64,000 bases of DNA from Kitasatospora cheerisanensis KCTC 2395 (GCF_000696185.1 NZ_KK853997.1:1690841-1754840), one strand, 5' to 3'; positions 16,390-24,824 are shown, counted from the first letter of the stretch. A program made the numbers and translations. The notes: a model not told the origin generated them from the letters alone.

Positions 16390-17418
16390 GTGACGGAGTA
16401 CGACGCCACCTCGATCGTGGTGCTGACGGGCGTGGAAGCGGTCCGGAAACGGCCCGGGATGTACATCGGATCGACCGGGGAGCGGGGCCTGCACCACCTG
16501 CTGTACGAGGTCATGGAGAAGGCGGCGGCCGAGGTCCTGCACGGGCGCGCCCGCACCGTGGAGGTGACCCTGCTGGCCGACGGGAGCGCCCGGGTCGCCC
16601 ACGACGGCGTCCACCGGCACTGCCTGGCCGACGAGTTGACGACCATGCCGACCTCGTGGCGGACCGGGCGGCAGATCATTGGCTGGTACGCGCTCGGCCT
16701 GTTCGTGGTCAACGCGCTCACCGACCGGCTGGTCGCGGAGGAGCGACGCGACGGCGTCACGAGCCGTCAGGAGTACGCTCGCGGCGAGCCGGTGGGCCCC
16801 GGCGGCACCGGTCCTGATCCTGGTACCGGTACCGGTACCGGTACCGGTACCGGTACCGGCAGTGGCACTGGCACGACGATCACCTTCCGGCCCGACCCGG
16901 AGATCTTCCCGGCCGTGTCGTTCGACCGGAACGCCCTGGCCGCCCGGTTCCGCGAACTCGCCGTGCTGAACCGGACCTTGGACCTGACCCTGACCGACGA
17001 ACGCGGCCCGGTCCCGTACTCCGAGCGCTTCCACGCGCCGGGCGGCGTCCGGGAGTACCTCGCCCTGCTCGGCGCCGACCCGGCCGGCGCGATCCTCGTC
17101 GAACGCGAGGACCCCCGGATGGGCGGCTCGATGGAGATCGCCGTCGACCCGTCGGGCCGGGGCGGCCCGCAGGTCGCGGAGTTCGCCAACTCCCTCCCCA
17201 CCCGCGGTGGCAGCCACGTCGCGGGCTTCCAGGACGGCGTGACGGCGGCACTCGGCCCGGACACTCGGCTGACGGCGGTCGTCTCGGTGAAGCTGGACGA
17301 CCCCGAGTTCGAGGGTTCCTGCCGCGACGTCCTCGGCAACGGCCCGGTCCGGGCCTGCGTCGCGGAAGCCGTCCAGCAGGCACTGGAGGCGTGGCGGGAG
17401 CGGACGCCGGTGAACTGA
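16390..17418 (+). CDS. Degenerate GyrB-like protein: GHKL and transducer parts, no TOPRIM
   Basis: 342 aa. The first 35 residues are near-identical in pattern to actinomycete GyrB (YDATSIVVLTGVEAVRKRPG, MYIGSTGERGLHHL). A transducer-like second half follows (LNRTLDLTLTDERGP, EFANSLPTRGGSHVAGF, AVVSVKLDDPEFEG). The protein stops before the TOPRIM domain. ATP-site residues are largely gone: where GyrB has EVVDNAVDEA this has EVMEKAAAEV (Glu40 kept, Asn lost to Lys44); the DxGRGIP box is HDGVHRH at 71-77; the GGKF and GLHGVG lid is replaced by a short RTGRQIIGWYALG. The transducer QTK lysine is not visible. It is expected not to hydrolyse ATP. A (Gly-Thr)6 linker lies at 145-156. GTG 16390 follows GGAGGGG. 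It ends 7 bp before a convergent gene. It may be a gyrase-interacting decoy or a decaying paralogue. Confidence 0.8.
   Translation: MTEYDATSIVVLTGVEAVRKRPGMYIGSTGERGLHHLLYEVMEKAAAEVLHGRARTVEVTLLADGSARVAHDGVHRHCLADELTTMPTSWRTGRQIIGWYALGLFVVNALTDRLVAEERRDGVTSRQEYARGEPVGPGGTGPDPGTGTGTGTGTGTGSGTGTTITFRPDPEIFPAVSFDRNALAARFRELAVLNRTLDLTLTDERGPVPYSERFHAPGGVREYLALLGADPAGAILVEREDPRMGGSMEIAVDPSGRGGPQVAEFANSLPTRGGSHVAGFQDGVTAALGPDTRLTAVVSVKLDDPEFEGSCRDVLGNGPVRACVAEAVQQALEAWRERTPVN
16822..16857 (+). repeat. Six tandem GGTACC hexamers inside the GyrB-like gene
   Basis: Six exact copies of GGTACC, in frame, encode (Gly-Thr)6 and continue into degenerate copies. Changes in copy number would alter linker length without breaking the frame. 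Confidence 0.95.
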
Positions 17419-17425
17419 GGCAGCC

Positions 17426-18127
17426 TCAGACCTCGGCCCGGGGCCGCTCCGGGTCGAGGTACCGCACCGCGACCGCCGCACTGTGCGGACCCAGCAGGTC
17501 GGCCAACTCCCCTGCCGCCGCGACCAGCTGCTCCTCGTCCGGGCGCAGCGTCTCCAGCACGAACAGCGCGTCGGTCGAGTGCTCGGTGACCCTGGTGCGG
17601 TGCGCGTCGCGGTGGTTCCAGTGGCGGGTGAGCACTCCCGCCGCGTCCTGGTAGACCACCTCCCCGGCCTTGGGCTGCTCCACCACGTCCGGCTCCCCGA
17701 GCGGCGTGAACTCCTCGTCGCCGTCGGCGAACCGGATCACCACCTCGCCCCGCACCGCCGCCAGGTCGAACGCCCCGGCGGGCAGCCCGTGCCGGACCGA
17801 GACCGCGTTGTACGAGTCCACCGCCGGGTTGATCCGGGGCAACCCGCCCTGCTTGGCGAGACGCCGCCCGAGAGCGTCCACGCTCGGACGGATCCGGCGC
17901 GGATTGGTCCCGAACGCCCGGTACGCGGCGTGCCACACGGCGATCCGCTCATCCTGTTCGTCGGCCGGCTGCCAGTCCCCGCCCGCGAGTTGGCGCTCCA
18001 GCAGGTCCAGCGCGGCAGCGGTGGCGGGCCAGGGCTCGCTGCCGCGAACGCCGTGGGCGGTGACCAGGGCGATCCGGGCAGTCGGAAAGGCCTCGGCGAC
18101 GGCGGGGTGCAGGTGCACGGACGTCAT
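17426..18127 (-). CDS. B3/4 domain (PheRS-beta editing-like) protein
   Basis: 233 aa, the stand-alone size of B3_4 domain proteins. Family-like blocks are WHAAYRAFGTNPRRIRPSVD, NPAVDSYNAVSVRHGLPAGA and a C-terminal TDALFVLETLRPDEEQL. The domain is related to the editing site of phenylalanyl-tRNA synthetase beta, so hydrolysis of mischarged tRNA is possible but unproven. GGAG precedes the ATG. An incomplete copy of its leader and N-terminus lies just downstream at 18188-18317 on the window map, that is, upstream in its own reading direction. Confidence 0.88.
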   Translation of the reverse strand: MTSVHLHPAVAEAFPTARIALVTAHGVRGSEPWPATAAALDLLERQLAGGDWQPADEQDERIAVWHAAYRAFGTNPRRIRPSVDALGRRLAKQGGLPRINPAVDSYNAVSVRHGLPAGAFDLAAVRGEVVIRFADGDEEFTPLGEPDVVEQPKAGEVVYQDAAGVLTRHWNHRDAHRTRVTEHSTDALFVLETLRPDEEQLVAAAGELADLLGPHSAAVAVRYLDPERPRAEV

Positions 18128-18187
18128 GGGGGTGGTGCTCCGTTCAACAGGCGTTCGGGGTACGGGGGTTGGGCCCGGGCCGGCAGG

Positions 18188-18317
18188 TCACGGGGCCAGC
18201 AGGTCGGGGGCGGCAGTCCGGACGGCGGCGAACGCCTGCCCGACGGCCGGGTGCTCGGAGGTCGTTGGCCGGGTGCTCCCTTCAACAAGCGCTCGCAAAA
18301 CGGCGGTTGGGCCGGGA
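18188..18317 (-). pseudogene. Remnant duplicate of the leader and N-terminus of the B3/4 gene
   Basis: 18272-18317 is an imperfect copy of the B3/4 gene leader (18134-18180). Both share the core TTGTTGAA / CTGTTGAA, GGAGCACC, and CCAACC...CCG spacing. After it the minus strand reads TTSEHPAVGQAFAAVRTA, which aligns with MTSVHLHPAVAEAFPTAR of the intact gene. The start ATG is replaced by AACG, and a stop follows after about 25 codons. This is a truncated tandem duplication, too short to be functional. Confidence 0.6.
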
Positions 18318-18328
18318 GGGCGGCGGGG

Positions 18329-19165
18329 TCAGGCGAGGGCCAGCAGTCCGACCGCGACGGCGGCTGCGCCCAGGCCGGCCAGTTGGCCGCGGTGGATGCG
18401 TTCGGCGAGGACGGCGCGGGCCAGCAGGACGGTGCCGGCCGGGTACAGGGCGGTGATCACGGCGACCACCGTGAGGTCACCGCTCCGGGCGGCCAGCAGG
18501 AACAGCACGCTGGCCATCGAATCCAGCACTCCCGCCGCGGCCGCCAGCCGGTACGCGGGGCGCTCGGGCCCGAGACGGCGGCGCAGCAGCGCGGCGGCGG
18601 TCAGGGTGAGCGCGGAGGTGACGGCGCGACCGACGATCAGCGGGGCGATGCCGCTGCCGGCCGGGGCCTGGTGCAGGCAGACCAGTTGCACGGCGATCGC
18701 GCCGCCCGCGCCGAAGGCCAGCAGCAGCGCGAGCCGCGTCACCCGGGCCCGGCCGTTCGCCGAGCCCGCGCTCACCAGCACCACGGCGAGCAACGCCAGC
18801 GGCAGGCCCACCAGCCCGGCGGCGCCCAGTTGTTCGCCCTGCAGCAGGCCGACGGCGACCGGCAGCGCGGCCGACACCAGTGCCGTCACCGGCGACAGCA
18901 CGTTCATCGGACCGATCGCCAACGTCCGGTACAGCAGCGCGAACGCACCCGCGGAGGCGGCGCCGGACGCCGCACCCCAGCCGATCGCACCCGCACTGAA
19001 CTCCGCGCCGAGCACCGGCCACATCACCAACTCGACCGCCAGGCTCGCCGGAGCGGCGATCAGCACCGTGCGCAGCACGTGCGCGCGGCGCGCGCCCAGG
19101 CCGCCGAGAAAGTCGGCGCAGCCGTAGGCGAGCGAACTGCCGAGGGCCAGTAGCAGAGCGATCAT
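18329..19165 (-). CDS. EamA/DMT-superfamily transporter
   Basis: 278 aa with ten hydrophobic segments in two five-helix repeats, as in EamA permeases. Typical stretches are SLAYGCADFLGGLGARR in helix 1 and the internal repeat beginning at VTRLALLLAFGAGGAIAV. Members export amino acids or other metabolites, or import nucleotide sugars. The ATG at 19165 gives the standard DMT start (GGGGAAG upstream). It is divergent from the GNAT gene at 19452 and followed by the B3/4 remnant. Confidence 0.87.
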   Translation of the reverse strand: MIALLLALGSSLAYGCADFLGGLGARRAHVLRTVLIAAPASLAVELVMWPVLGAEFSAGAIGWGAASGAASAGAFALLYRTLAIGPMNVLSPVTALVSAALPVAVGLLQGEQLGAAGLVGLPLALLAVVLVSAGSANGRARVTRLALLLAFGAGGAIAVQLVCLHQAPAGSGIAPLIVGRAVTSALTLTAAALLRRRLGPERPAYRLAAAAGVLDSMASVLFLLAARSGDLTVVAVITALYPAGTVLLARAVLAERIHRGQLAGLGAAAVAVGLLALA

Positions 19166-19360
19166 GACGCTTCCCCAACCATGGATCGGAACCACCCGAA
19201 CGGTACAACAGGCTGAACGAAGCAGGCCAACACAGTGACCGCCGATTCTGTTCCCCGCGCACGCAGGACCACCTCCCGACCCGGCCGCTTCGGGCTCACC
19301 GCTCGCGGAACTCCATGTCGCGCGGCGCCCGTTGGGCGACCGGCACACGGTGCAGCGAGC

Positions 19361-19420
19361 GGAGCGCTTGCCCGGGCCGCCCGGAAGGCGCATGCCGCCC
19401 CCACCCGGAAAGCGCTTGCC
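19361..19420. repeat. Two AGCGCTT palindromes upstream of GNAT gene
   Basis: GGAGCGCTTGCC (19361-19372) and GGAAAGCGCTTGCC (19407-19420), with a diverged GGAAGGCGCATGCC between them, lie in the 286-bp divergent gap between the EamA and GNAT genes. They match the palindrome family arrayed at 46.4-46.6 kb. Otherwise the gap holds no recognisable gene. Confidence 0.6.
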
Positions 19421-19451
19421 GCGCGCCCCCGCCGAGTGTTCAGCTCACCCC

Positions 19452-20033
19452 ATGGACGTCCGCCTGCGCACCGACCGGCTCACCTTGCGCCGCCTCTCCT
19501 CCGCCGACCTCCCTGCCGTCACCGAGCTGTGCGGCAGCCCCGAGGTGATGCGGTACCTGGACGACGGCCGCCCGATGACTCCGACCCGGGTCGCCGAGGA
19601 GGTGCTTCCGGCACTGCTGGGCGAGTACGACCGACTGCCGGAGGGGCTCGGCTGCTGGGCGCTCGCGACGGACGGGGCAGACTTCCTCGGCTGGGCCGCG
19701 CTGCGTCCGGCGCACTCGGTGGGCCTGGAGACCGGGCCGACCGCCGGCCTGGAGGTCGGCTACCGCCTGCTGCCCGCCGCCTGGGGCCGGGGGTACGCCA
19801 CCGAGGCGGCGCTCGCCCTGGTGCGTGCCGCATTCGCCGAACTGCGGGCGGATCGGGTGGTGGCCACCACGATGGCGGTGAACTCCGGCTCCCGCCGAGT
19901 ACTGGAGCGGGCCGGCCTGCGCCACGTCCGGACGTTCTTCGAGGACTGGCCGGACCCGATCCCCGGCAGCGAGCACGGCGACGTGGTGTACGAGCTGACC
20001 CGCTCCGAGTGGTCGGCAGGCCGCGCGAACTGA
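19452..20033 (+). CDS. GNAT-family N-acetyltransferase (RimJ/RimL-like)
   Basis: 193 aa. It opens with LRTDRLTLRRLSSADL, typical of the RimJ/RimL subgroup. The acetyl-CoA loop is GYRLLPAAWGRGYATEA (R/Q-x-x-G-x-G/A as WGRGYA). Motif B follows as NSGSRRVLERAGLRHV. It transfers an acetyl group to an amine, but the substrate is unknown. Start ATG 19452. Confidence 0.92.
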   Translation: MDVRLRTDRLTLRRLSSADLPAVTELCGSPEVMRYLDDGRPMTPTRVAEEVLPALLGEYDRLPEGLGCWALATDGADFLGWAALRPAHSVGLETGPTAGLEVGYRLLPAAWGRGYATEAALALVRAAFAELRADRVVATTMAVNSGSRRVLERAGLRHVRTFFEDWPDPIPGSEHGDVVYELTRSEWSAGRAN

Positions 20034-20249
20034 CGGCTCATCGGCCACGCCGAGCGGGCGACTGCCAGGGGTCGACGTCGCTTTGATGACGATATGAGCG
20101 GCCATGCCCGATTACGACGTCCGCGACACCTGGAGCCCCTATCATGCGGCCACACCGGACCGCGCCCCGAGCCGCCGCCGGGCCACCCCACGAGCGAACA
20201 GGACCAACGCCATGCTGAACCACCGGGAGATATCCGCGGGGGTAGTCCG

Positions 20250-21095
20250 ATGATCGACTGGCTCCACGGGGCCGTGCTCGGCCTGGTCCAGGGCCTGACC
20301 GAGTTCCTGCCGGTCTCCTCCAGCGCCCACCTGCGGGTGTTCTCCGCCCTCGCCGGCTGGGACGATCCGGGTGCGGCGTTCACGGCGGTGACGCAGCTCG
20401 GCACCGAGTCCGCGGTGCTGATCTACTTCCGGCGCGACATCGCCGCGATCATCAAGGCCTGGACGCTTTCGCTGTTCCGCGCGGAGTGGCGCCGCGACCA
20501 GAACGCCAAGCTCGGCTGGTACGTCATCGTCGGCACGCTGCCGATCGGCATCATCGGCAAGCTGTTCCAGGACACCATCGAGACCACGCTGCGCGACCTG
20601 CGGCTGATCGGCACCACGCTGATCGTGTTCGGCCTGATCCTCGCCGTCGCCGACCGCTCGCGCGCGGTCCGCAACGCCCGGCCGATCAGTTCGCTGACCT
20701 TCCCGCACGCGCTGATGTACGGCGCGGCGCAGTCGCTGGCGCTGATCCCGGGCGTCTCCCGCTCCGGCGGCACTATCAGCGCCGGCCTGTTCCTCGGCTA
20801 CAGCCGCGAGGCGGCCGCCCGGTACTCGTTCCTGCTGGCCATCCCGGCGGTGCTCGCCTCCGGCACGCTCGAACTCTTCAAGATCGGCGAGGGTCCGGCG
20901 CCCGCCTGGGGTCCGACCGTCCTGGCCACCGTGATCGCCTTCGCGGTCGGGTACGCGGCCATCGCCTGGTTCCTGAAGTACATCTCGCACAACAGCTTCA
21001 TGCCGTTCGTGATCTACCGCGTCCTGCTCGGCATCACCATCATCGCCCTGGTCACCGCGGGCACCCTCGCCCCGGACGCGGGCGCGGTGCACTGA
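20250..21095 (+). CDS. uppP: Undecaprenyl-diphosphatase (BacA/UppP)
   Basis: 281 aa, standard length, seven to eight membrane helices. Both catalytic motifs are intact: GLVQGLTEFLPVSSSAHL near residues 11-28 and PGVSRSGGTISAGL near 168-181. UppP dephosphorylates undecaprenyl diphosphate on the outer face of the membrane, recycling the carrier used for peptidoglycan and surface glycans; it also confers bacitracin tolerance. The ATG at 20250 follows GGGGGTAG. The 216-bp gap before it (20034-20249) shows no gene; CTATCAT at 20149-20155 is a possible -10 region. Confidence 0.95.
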   Translation: MIDWLHGAVLGLVQGLTEFLPVSSSAHLRVFSALAGWDDPGAAFTAVTQLGTESAVLIYFRRDIAAIIKAWTLSLFRAEWRRDQNAKLGWYVIVGTLPIGIIGKLFQDTIETTLRDLRLIGTTLIVFGLILAVADRSRAVRNARPISSLTFPHALMYGAAQSLALIPGVSRSGGTISAGLFLGYSREAAARYSFLLAIPAVLASGTLELFKIGEGPAPAWGPTVLATVIAFAVGYAAIAWFLKYISHNSFMPFVIYRVLLGITIIALVTAGTLAPDAGAVH

Positions 21096-21105
21096 CGCTC
21101 CCCCA

Positions 21106-21140
21106 GGGGCGGGCACCGGGTGCTCCCGGCGGCCCGCCCC
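21106..21140 (+). terminator. Terminator after uppP
   Basis: A 9-bp outer stem GGGGCGGGC / GCCCGCCCC encloses a second small stem CCGGG/CCCGG, followed by TTCTC, 10 bp after the uppP stop. Confidence 0.75.
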
Positions 21141-21266
21141 TTCTCGCGCGCCCACCGGAGCGGTGAACCCCGAGCGGCACACCCCGACCGACACACCCGA
21201 GCGTCACACCCGCGCGCCGCCGAACCTCGTTGCTTGTCGATCTCATGTGCGATTGGATGCGGTGCC

Positions 21267-21719
21267 ATGACTCTCGCTTGGAAACTGGTCGTGGACAGCG
21301 CCGATGCCTCCGCCATCGCCGAGTTCTGGGGCGCCGCCCTCGAGTACGAGGTCGAGGACCCGACCGCGCTGATCGACTCCCTGCTCGCCGGCGGCCGCCT
21401 GCCCGCCGCCGCGGTCCGTGAACTCCCGGACGGGCGCAAGCAGTTCCGCGGCTACTCGGCCGTCCGCCACCCCGAGGACCCGTACGACCCCACGAGCGGC
21501 GTCGGCAAGGGTCGCCGCATCCTGTTCCAGGACGTGCCCGAACCCAAGTCCGGCAAGAACCGCCTGCACCTCGACGTCCACTCCGACGGCCGCCTCGAAG
21601 CCACGGTCGCCCGCCTGGAGTCCCTCGGCGCCACCCGCGTCAAGGAGCACGACCAGGGCCCCATCGGCCACTGGTGGGTCATGCTCGATCCCGAGGGCAA
21701 CGAGTTCTGCGTCGCCTGA
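21267..21719 (+). CDS. VOC-family (glyoxalase-like) protein
   Basis: 150 aa. It opens LAWKLVVDSADASAIAEFW and closes with WWVMLDPEGNEFCVA, the paired VOC ends, with FQDVPEPKSGKNRLHLDV in the middle. This subgroup is a widespread, uncharacterised single-domain VOC family. The ATG at 21267 fits the family start. The last 9 bases including TGA begin a 43-bp tandem repeat. Confidence 0.9.
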   Translation: MTLAWKLVVDSADASAIAEFWGAALEYEVEDPTALIDSLLAGGRLPAAAVRELPDGRKQFRGYSAVRHPEDPYDPTSGVGKGRRILFQDVPEPKSGKNRLHLDVHSDGRLEATVARLESLGATRVKEHDQGPIGHWWVMLDPEGNEFCVA

Positions 21720-21796
21720 CGGGCCGTCGACTGCCCCGGCGTGTCCGGGTGACGTCGCCTGACGGGCCGCCGACTGCCCCGGCATGTTCGGCTGAC
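21711..21796 (+). repeat. 43-bp tandem duplication of the VOC gene 3' end including stop
   Basis: Copy 1 at 21711-21753 and copy 2 at 21754-21796 match at 39 of 43 positions. Both begin GTCGCCTGAC, the Val-Ala-stop of the VOC gene, and a diverged third start (GTCGTCTCAG) follows. Confidence 0.9.
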
Positions 21797-21802
21797 GTCG
21801 TC

Positions 21803-22786
21803 TCAGGCGCCCGGCCTGCCGTCGGCGAGGTGGTCGCCGAGAGGGGTGCGGTGGTAGAGGACCCGGCGGCCGAGCCGGGTGCGGTCAACCAGGCCGGCGT
21901 CGCGCAGGACGGCCAGGTGGCCGCCGACCGTGCCGACGGACTGGTCGAGCAGGGCGGCGAGTTCGCTGGTGGTGGCGGGGGTGTCGAGGTGGCGGAGGAT
22001 CACCGCGCGGCCGGTGCCGATCAGCCGGGCGAGCGCCCGGTCGCCGTCCGGCGCGGCTTCCCGGGCACCCGTCCCGCGGGCGGGGTAGACCAGCGCGTAC
22101 GGGCGGCCCGGAGCCTGGCAGAGCCAGGAGCTGCGGTGCGCGCTGATCGGGACGAACAGCATGCCGTCCGCCCCCACCGTCCGGTCGGGGCCGGGGCGGT
22201 CGCTGAACCGGATCGCGTCGCTGCCGACCCACGCGCTGCGACGGTTCATCAGGTGCAGGGCGCGCGGCCAGCCGTGCGCGGCCAGCAGCCCGGCCCGGTG
22301 GGTGACGTCGCGCAGCAGGACGGCCCGGCGGGCCGGCCAGTCGGCGGCGACGTGGGTGTCCCAGGCCACGCGGAACAGTTCGGCGGCCCGGGCACCGTGA
22401 TCGCGGCCGGTGAACCAGTCCAGCTGCCGCTCCTCCCAGCTGTGCGCCAGCGACATCCGCACGCCTTCCGCCACCACCTCGTCCGGCACCCCTGCCACCT
22501 CGGCGAGTTCGGACTCGATGGTGGTGTCCATCCCGCCGCCCGGCGGCACCACCAGGTGGTCCGGCAGCCACTTGGTGGCGGAGATCAGCGCGACCAGCCC
22601 CCGCGCGTACGGGTCCGCCCGCAGCCGGGCGTGGAACTCCCCACGGTGCCGGGCGTGCCACTCCGGGTTCCACGACTCGGCGGCGGGACGGGCGAGTTGA
22701 ACGATCGCGGCGAGGGTCTCGGCGAACGGCGACAGGGCGAACCGGGAGCGCGACAGCGCCAGCGAGTCCAGCCTCAGCATCACCAT
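21803..22786 (-). CDS. ArsR-type winged-helix regulator with DUF5937-like N-terminus
   Basis: 327 aa. The C-terminal ~75 residues are an ArsR winged helix (TTSELAALLDQSVGTVGGHL, then DAGLVDRTRLGRRVLYHRT). The N-terminal ~170 residues match the Streptomyces architecture in which a DUF5937-like region precedes the HTH (LALSRSRFALSPFAETLAA). Metal-binding cysteine motifs of classic ArsR are absent. ATG 22786 or 22780 may be used. It is divergent from an MFS gene with an inverted repeat between them. Confidence 0.85.
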   Translation of the reverse strand: MVMLRLDSLALSRSRFALSPFAETLAAIVQLARPAAESWNPEWHARHRGEFHARLRADPYARGLVALISATKWLPDHLVVPPGGGMDTTIESELAEVAGVPDEVVAEGVRMSLAHSWEERQLDWFTGRDHGARAAELFRVAWDTHVAADWPARRAVLLRDVTHRAGLLAAHGWPRALHLMNRRSAWVGSDAIRFSDRPGPDRTVGADGMLFVPISAHRSSWLCQAPGRPYALVYPARGTGAREAAPDGDRALARLIGTGRAVILRHLDTPATTSELAALLDQSVGTVGGHLAVLRDAGLVDRTRLGRRVLYHRTPLGDHLADGRPGA

Positions 22787-22809
22787 GGCGAGCTCTGCCC
22801 TTCCCCCAG

Positions 22810-22829
22810 GTTTCGGTGAACGGCGAAAC
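22810..22829. promoter_or_regulatory. Inverted repeat between ArsR and MFS genes
   Basis: GTTTCG (22810-22815) and CGAAAC (22824-22829) are separated by 8 bp in the 81-bp divergent gap, a plausible operator for the winged-helix regulator. Confidence 0.55.
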
Positions 22830-22867
22830 AATAGAGGCCCGGCGGCCCGGCCTCGCACACTCTGCGG

Positions 22868-24058
22868 GTGCTTCCACCACTCCTTCACCACTCCGGCTTC
22901 CGCTGGTTCTTCACCGGCCGGGCGATCTCCCTGCTCGGCAGCGCGATGGCGCCGGTGGCCCTGGCGTTCGCGGTGCTCGACGGCTCCGGCCGGGCCGCCG
23001 ACCTGGGCGTCGTGCTCGCCGTGCGCACGGTTCCCATGCTGGCCTTCCTGCTGCTCGGCGGCGCGGTCGCCGACCGCCTGCCGCGCCGCACCGTCCTGCT
23101 CGCCACCCACCTGGGCGCGGGCCTCACCCAGGGCCTGGTCGCGGCCCTGCTGCTGACCGGCCACTACGCGCTCGGGCCGATCGCCGCCCTCGAGTTCCTG
23201 AACGGCCTGCTGACGGCGTTCACCTCGCCCGCGCTGGTGGGCCTGCTGCCCGAACTCGTCCCGCGCGAGCAACTGCGCCCCGCGAACGCCCTGTTGGGCA
23301 TCGCCTCGAACGGCAGCAAGGTGTTCGGCCCGGCGCTGGCCGGGCTGCTGGTGGCGAGCGCCGGCCCCGGCTGGGCGGTGGCGGGCGACGCGTTCAGCTA
23401 CCTGCCCGCCGCGCTCTGCCTCGCCCGCCTCCCGGCCGGTCGGATCCACAGCCGACGCGCCTCGCTGCTACCGGAGTTGCGAGACGGCTGGGCGGCGTTC
23501 CGGCGCACCCGCTGGGTGTGGTGGACGACCTGGTCCTACTGCGCGACCAACCTGCTGCTCACCGGCCCCTGGCAGATCCTCGGCCCGCAGCTCTCCGGGC
23601 CCGCCCTCTGGGGCACCCTGCTCGCCACCCGCGGCGCCGGCCTGCTGCTGGCGGGCGCGGCCCTCTACCGACTGGCCCTCCCCCGCCTGCTCGCCGCCGG
23701 CCAACTCGCGGGCCTGACGCTGCCGTTGCCGCTGCTGGCGCTCGGCCTGCACGCCCCTGCGCCCTGGCTGCTGGCCGCCGCCCTCACCGCCGGCCTCGGC
23801 AGCGCCCTCGCCGCCACCGCCTGGGACACCTCGCTCCAGGAGCACCTGCCGACCGACGTCCTGTCCCGCGTCTCCTCGCACGCCGACGTGTTCTCCTACC
23901 TCGCCATCCCCCTGGGCCAGTTGGCCTGCGGCCCGCTCGCCGCCCAGTACGGCGCCCACTCCCTCGCCACCGCCGCCGCCCTTACCCAGGCCGCACTGAC
24001 CCTGCTCCCGCTGCTCTCGGCCTCCGTCCGCACCCTCCCGCACGGGAGGCTCGCCTGA
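22868..24058 (+). CDS. MFS transporter
   Basis: 396 aa with about 12 hydrophobic segments. It opens HHSGFRWFFTGRAISLLG, and the cytosolic loop motif GGAVADRLPRRTVLL is motif A. The layout is that of the MFS_3/enterobactin-exporter-like group of efflux proteins. GTG 22868 gives the expected short N-terminus. It is convergent with and 7 bp from the next gene, and probably regulated by the ArsR-type neighbour. Confidence 0.9.
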   Translation: MLPPLLHHSGFRWFFTGRAISLLGSAMAPVALAFAVLDGSGRAADLGVVLAVRTVPMLAFLLLGGAVADRLPRRTVLLATHLGAGLTQGLVAALLLTGHYALGPIAALEFLNGLLTAFTSPALVGLLPELVPREQLRPANALLGIASNGSKVFGPALAGLLVASAGPGWAVAGDAFSYLPAALCLARLPAGRIHSRRASLLPELRDGWAAFRRTRWVWWTTWSYCATNLLLTGPWQILGPQLSGPALWGTLLATRGAGLLLAGAALYRLALPRLLAAGQLAGLTLPLPLLALGLHAPAPWLLAAALTAGLGSALAATAWDTSLQEHLPTDVLSRVSSHADVFSYLAIPLGQLACGPLAAQYGAHSLATAAALTQAALTLLPLLSASVRTLPHGRLA

Positions 24059-24065
24059 CCTCCGG

Positions 24066-24824
24066 TCAGAATCCCCGGGCCGCGGCCACCCGGACGGCTA
24101 CGACGAAGCCCGTGCCGCAGTCCGGGCACGCCGACTCCCCGAACAGCCGCCGCACCGCCCGCGCCACCGCCGGCCACCCGTCCGCCGTGGCCCGCCGGAA
24201 CAACCGGGCTCCCACACCGTCGAGTTGACCGAGCGCGGCGGGCCGGATCGGCGCCCGCACCGGTTCGCCGGGCAGCGAGTACTCGGCGTCGACGCAGTGC
24301 GACCGCTCGGTGCCGAGCTCGACCTCCAGCAGCAGGCCGCACCAGGGGCAGCACGCCTCGAACTCGCCGGTGTGCAGGCCGTCCAGCGCGCGGTCCCAGC
24401 ACACGGCGCCCTCGAAGGACAGCAGGCACTGGAGCAGCAGCACGTACTCCTCCCGGTCGGCCGCCCGCCGCAGCGCCCCGTCGGTGAGCCGGTGCAACTC
24501 GCCCACCGGGCCGGCGAGTTCCTGCAACGGTCCGTCGGTGTCGGGGGCGCAGGAGGCGATCGCGGCGGCGGCCGACAGCACCGGGGTGAGCCGGTCCGTC
24601 CCGTCGCAGGCGGCCGCGATCTCCGCCAGCCGGGGCAGCGCCGCCCAGCTCGCCGGGTGGACGGTGTCGAGCTGCGGGCACAGGTGGTCCATCAACTCCG
24701 GCCAGTGGCGCGCCGGTTCGGCGGCGAACCGGTCCAGCAGGGCCGACAGGTGGCCGGCCGGGCCGGCCGCGCCGGTGAGGGCCGACCGGGCTGCGGCCAT
24801 CCCCTCCTGGTGCCCGCCGGTCAT
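24066..24824 (-). CDS. Hypothetical protein with two CxxC motifs
   Basis: 252 aa, soluble. The N-terminal ~150 residues are helical and Ala/Leu-rich, perhaps a repeat fold (HWPELMDHLCPQLDTVHP). Two paired cysteine motifs, CCPWCG near residue 158 and CPDCG near residue 235, look like the two halves of a zinc ribbon. The ATG overlaps the stop of the DUF1877 gene (ATGA), so the two are translationally coupled. Similar SMI1/KNR4-neighbour proteins in Streptomyces are uncharacterised; no function is proposed. Confidence 0.75.
   Translation of the reverse strand: MTGGHQEGMAAARSALTGAAGPAGHLSALLDRFAAEPARHWPELMDHLCPQLDTVHPASWAALPRLAEIAAACDGTDRLTPVLSAAAAIASCAPDTDGPLQELAGPVGELHRLTDGALRRAADREEYVLLLQCLLSFEGAVCWDRALDGLHTGEFEACCPWCGLLLEVELGTERSHCVDAEYSLPGEPVRAPIRPAALGQLDGVGARLFRRATADGWPAVARAVRRLFGESACPDCGTGFVVAVRVAAARGF

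Noticed and set aside
16390..17418. Housekeeping gyrB or parE
   Set aside because: No TOPRIM domain, length 342 aa, and ATP-site residues missing.
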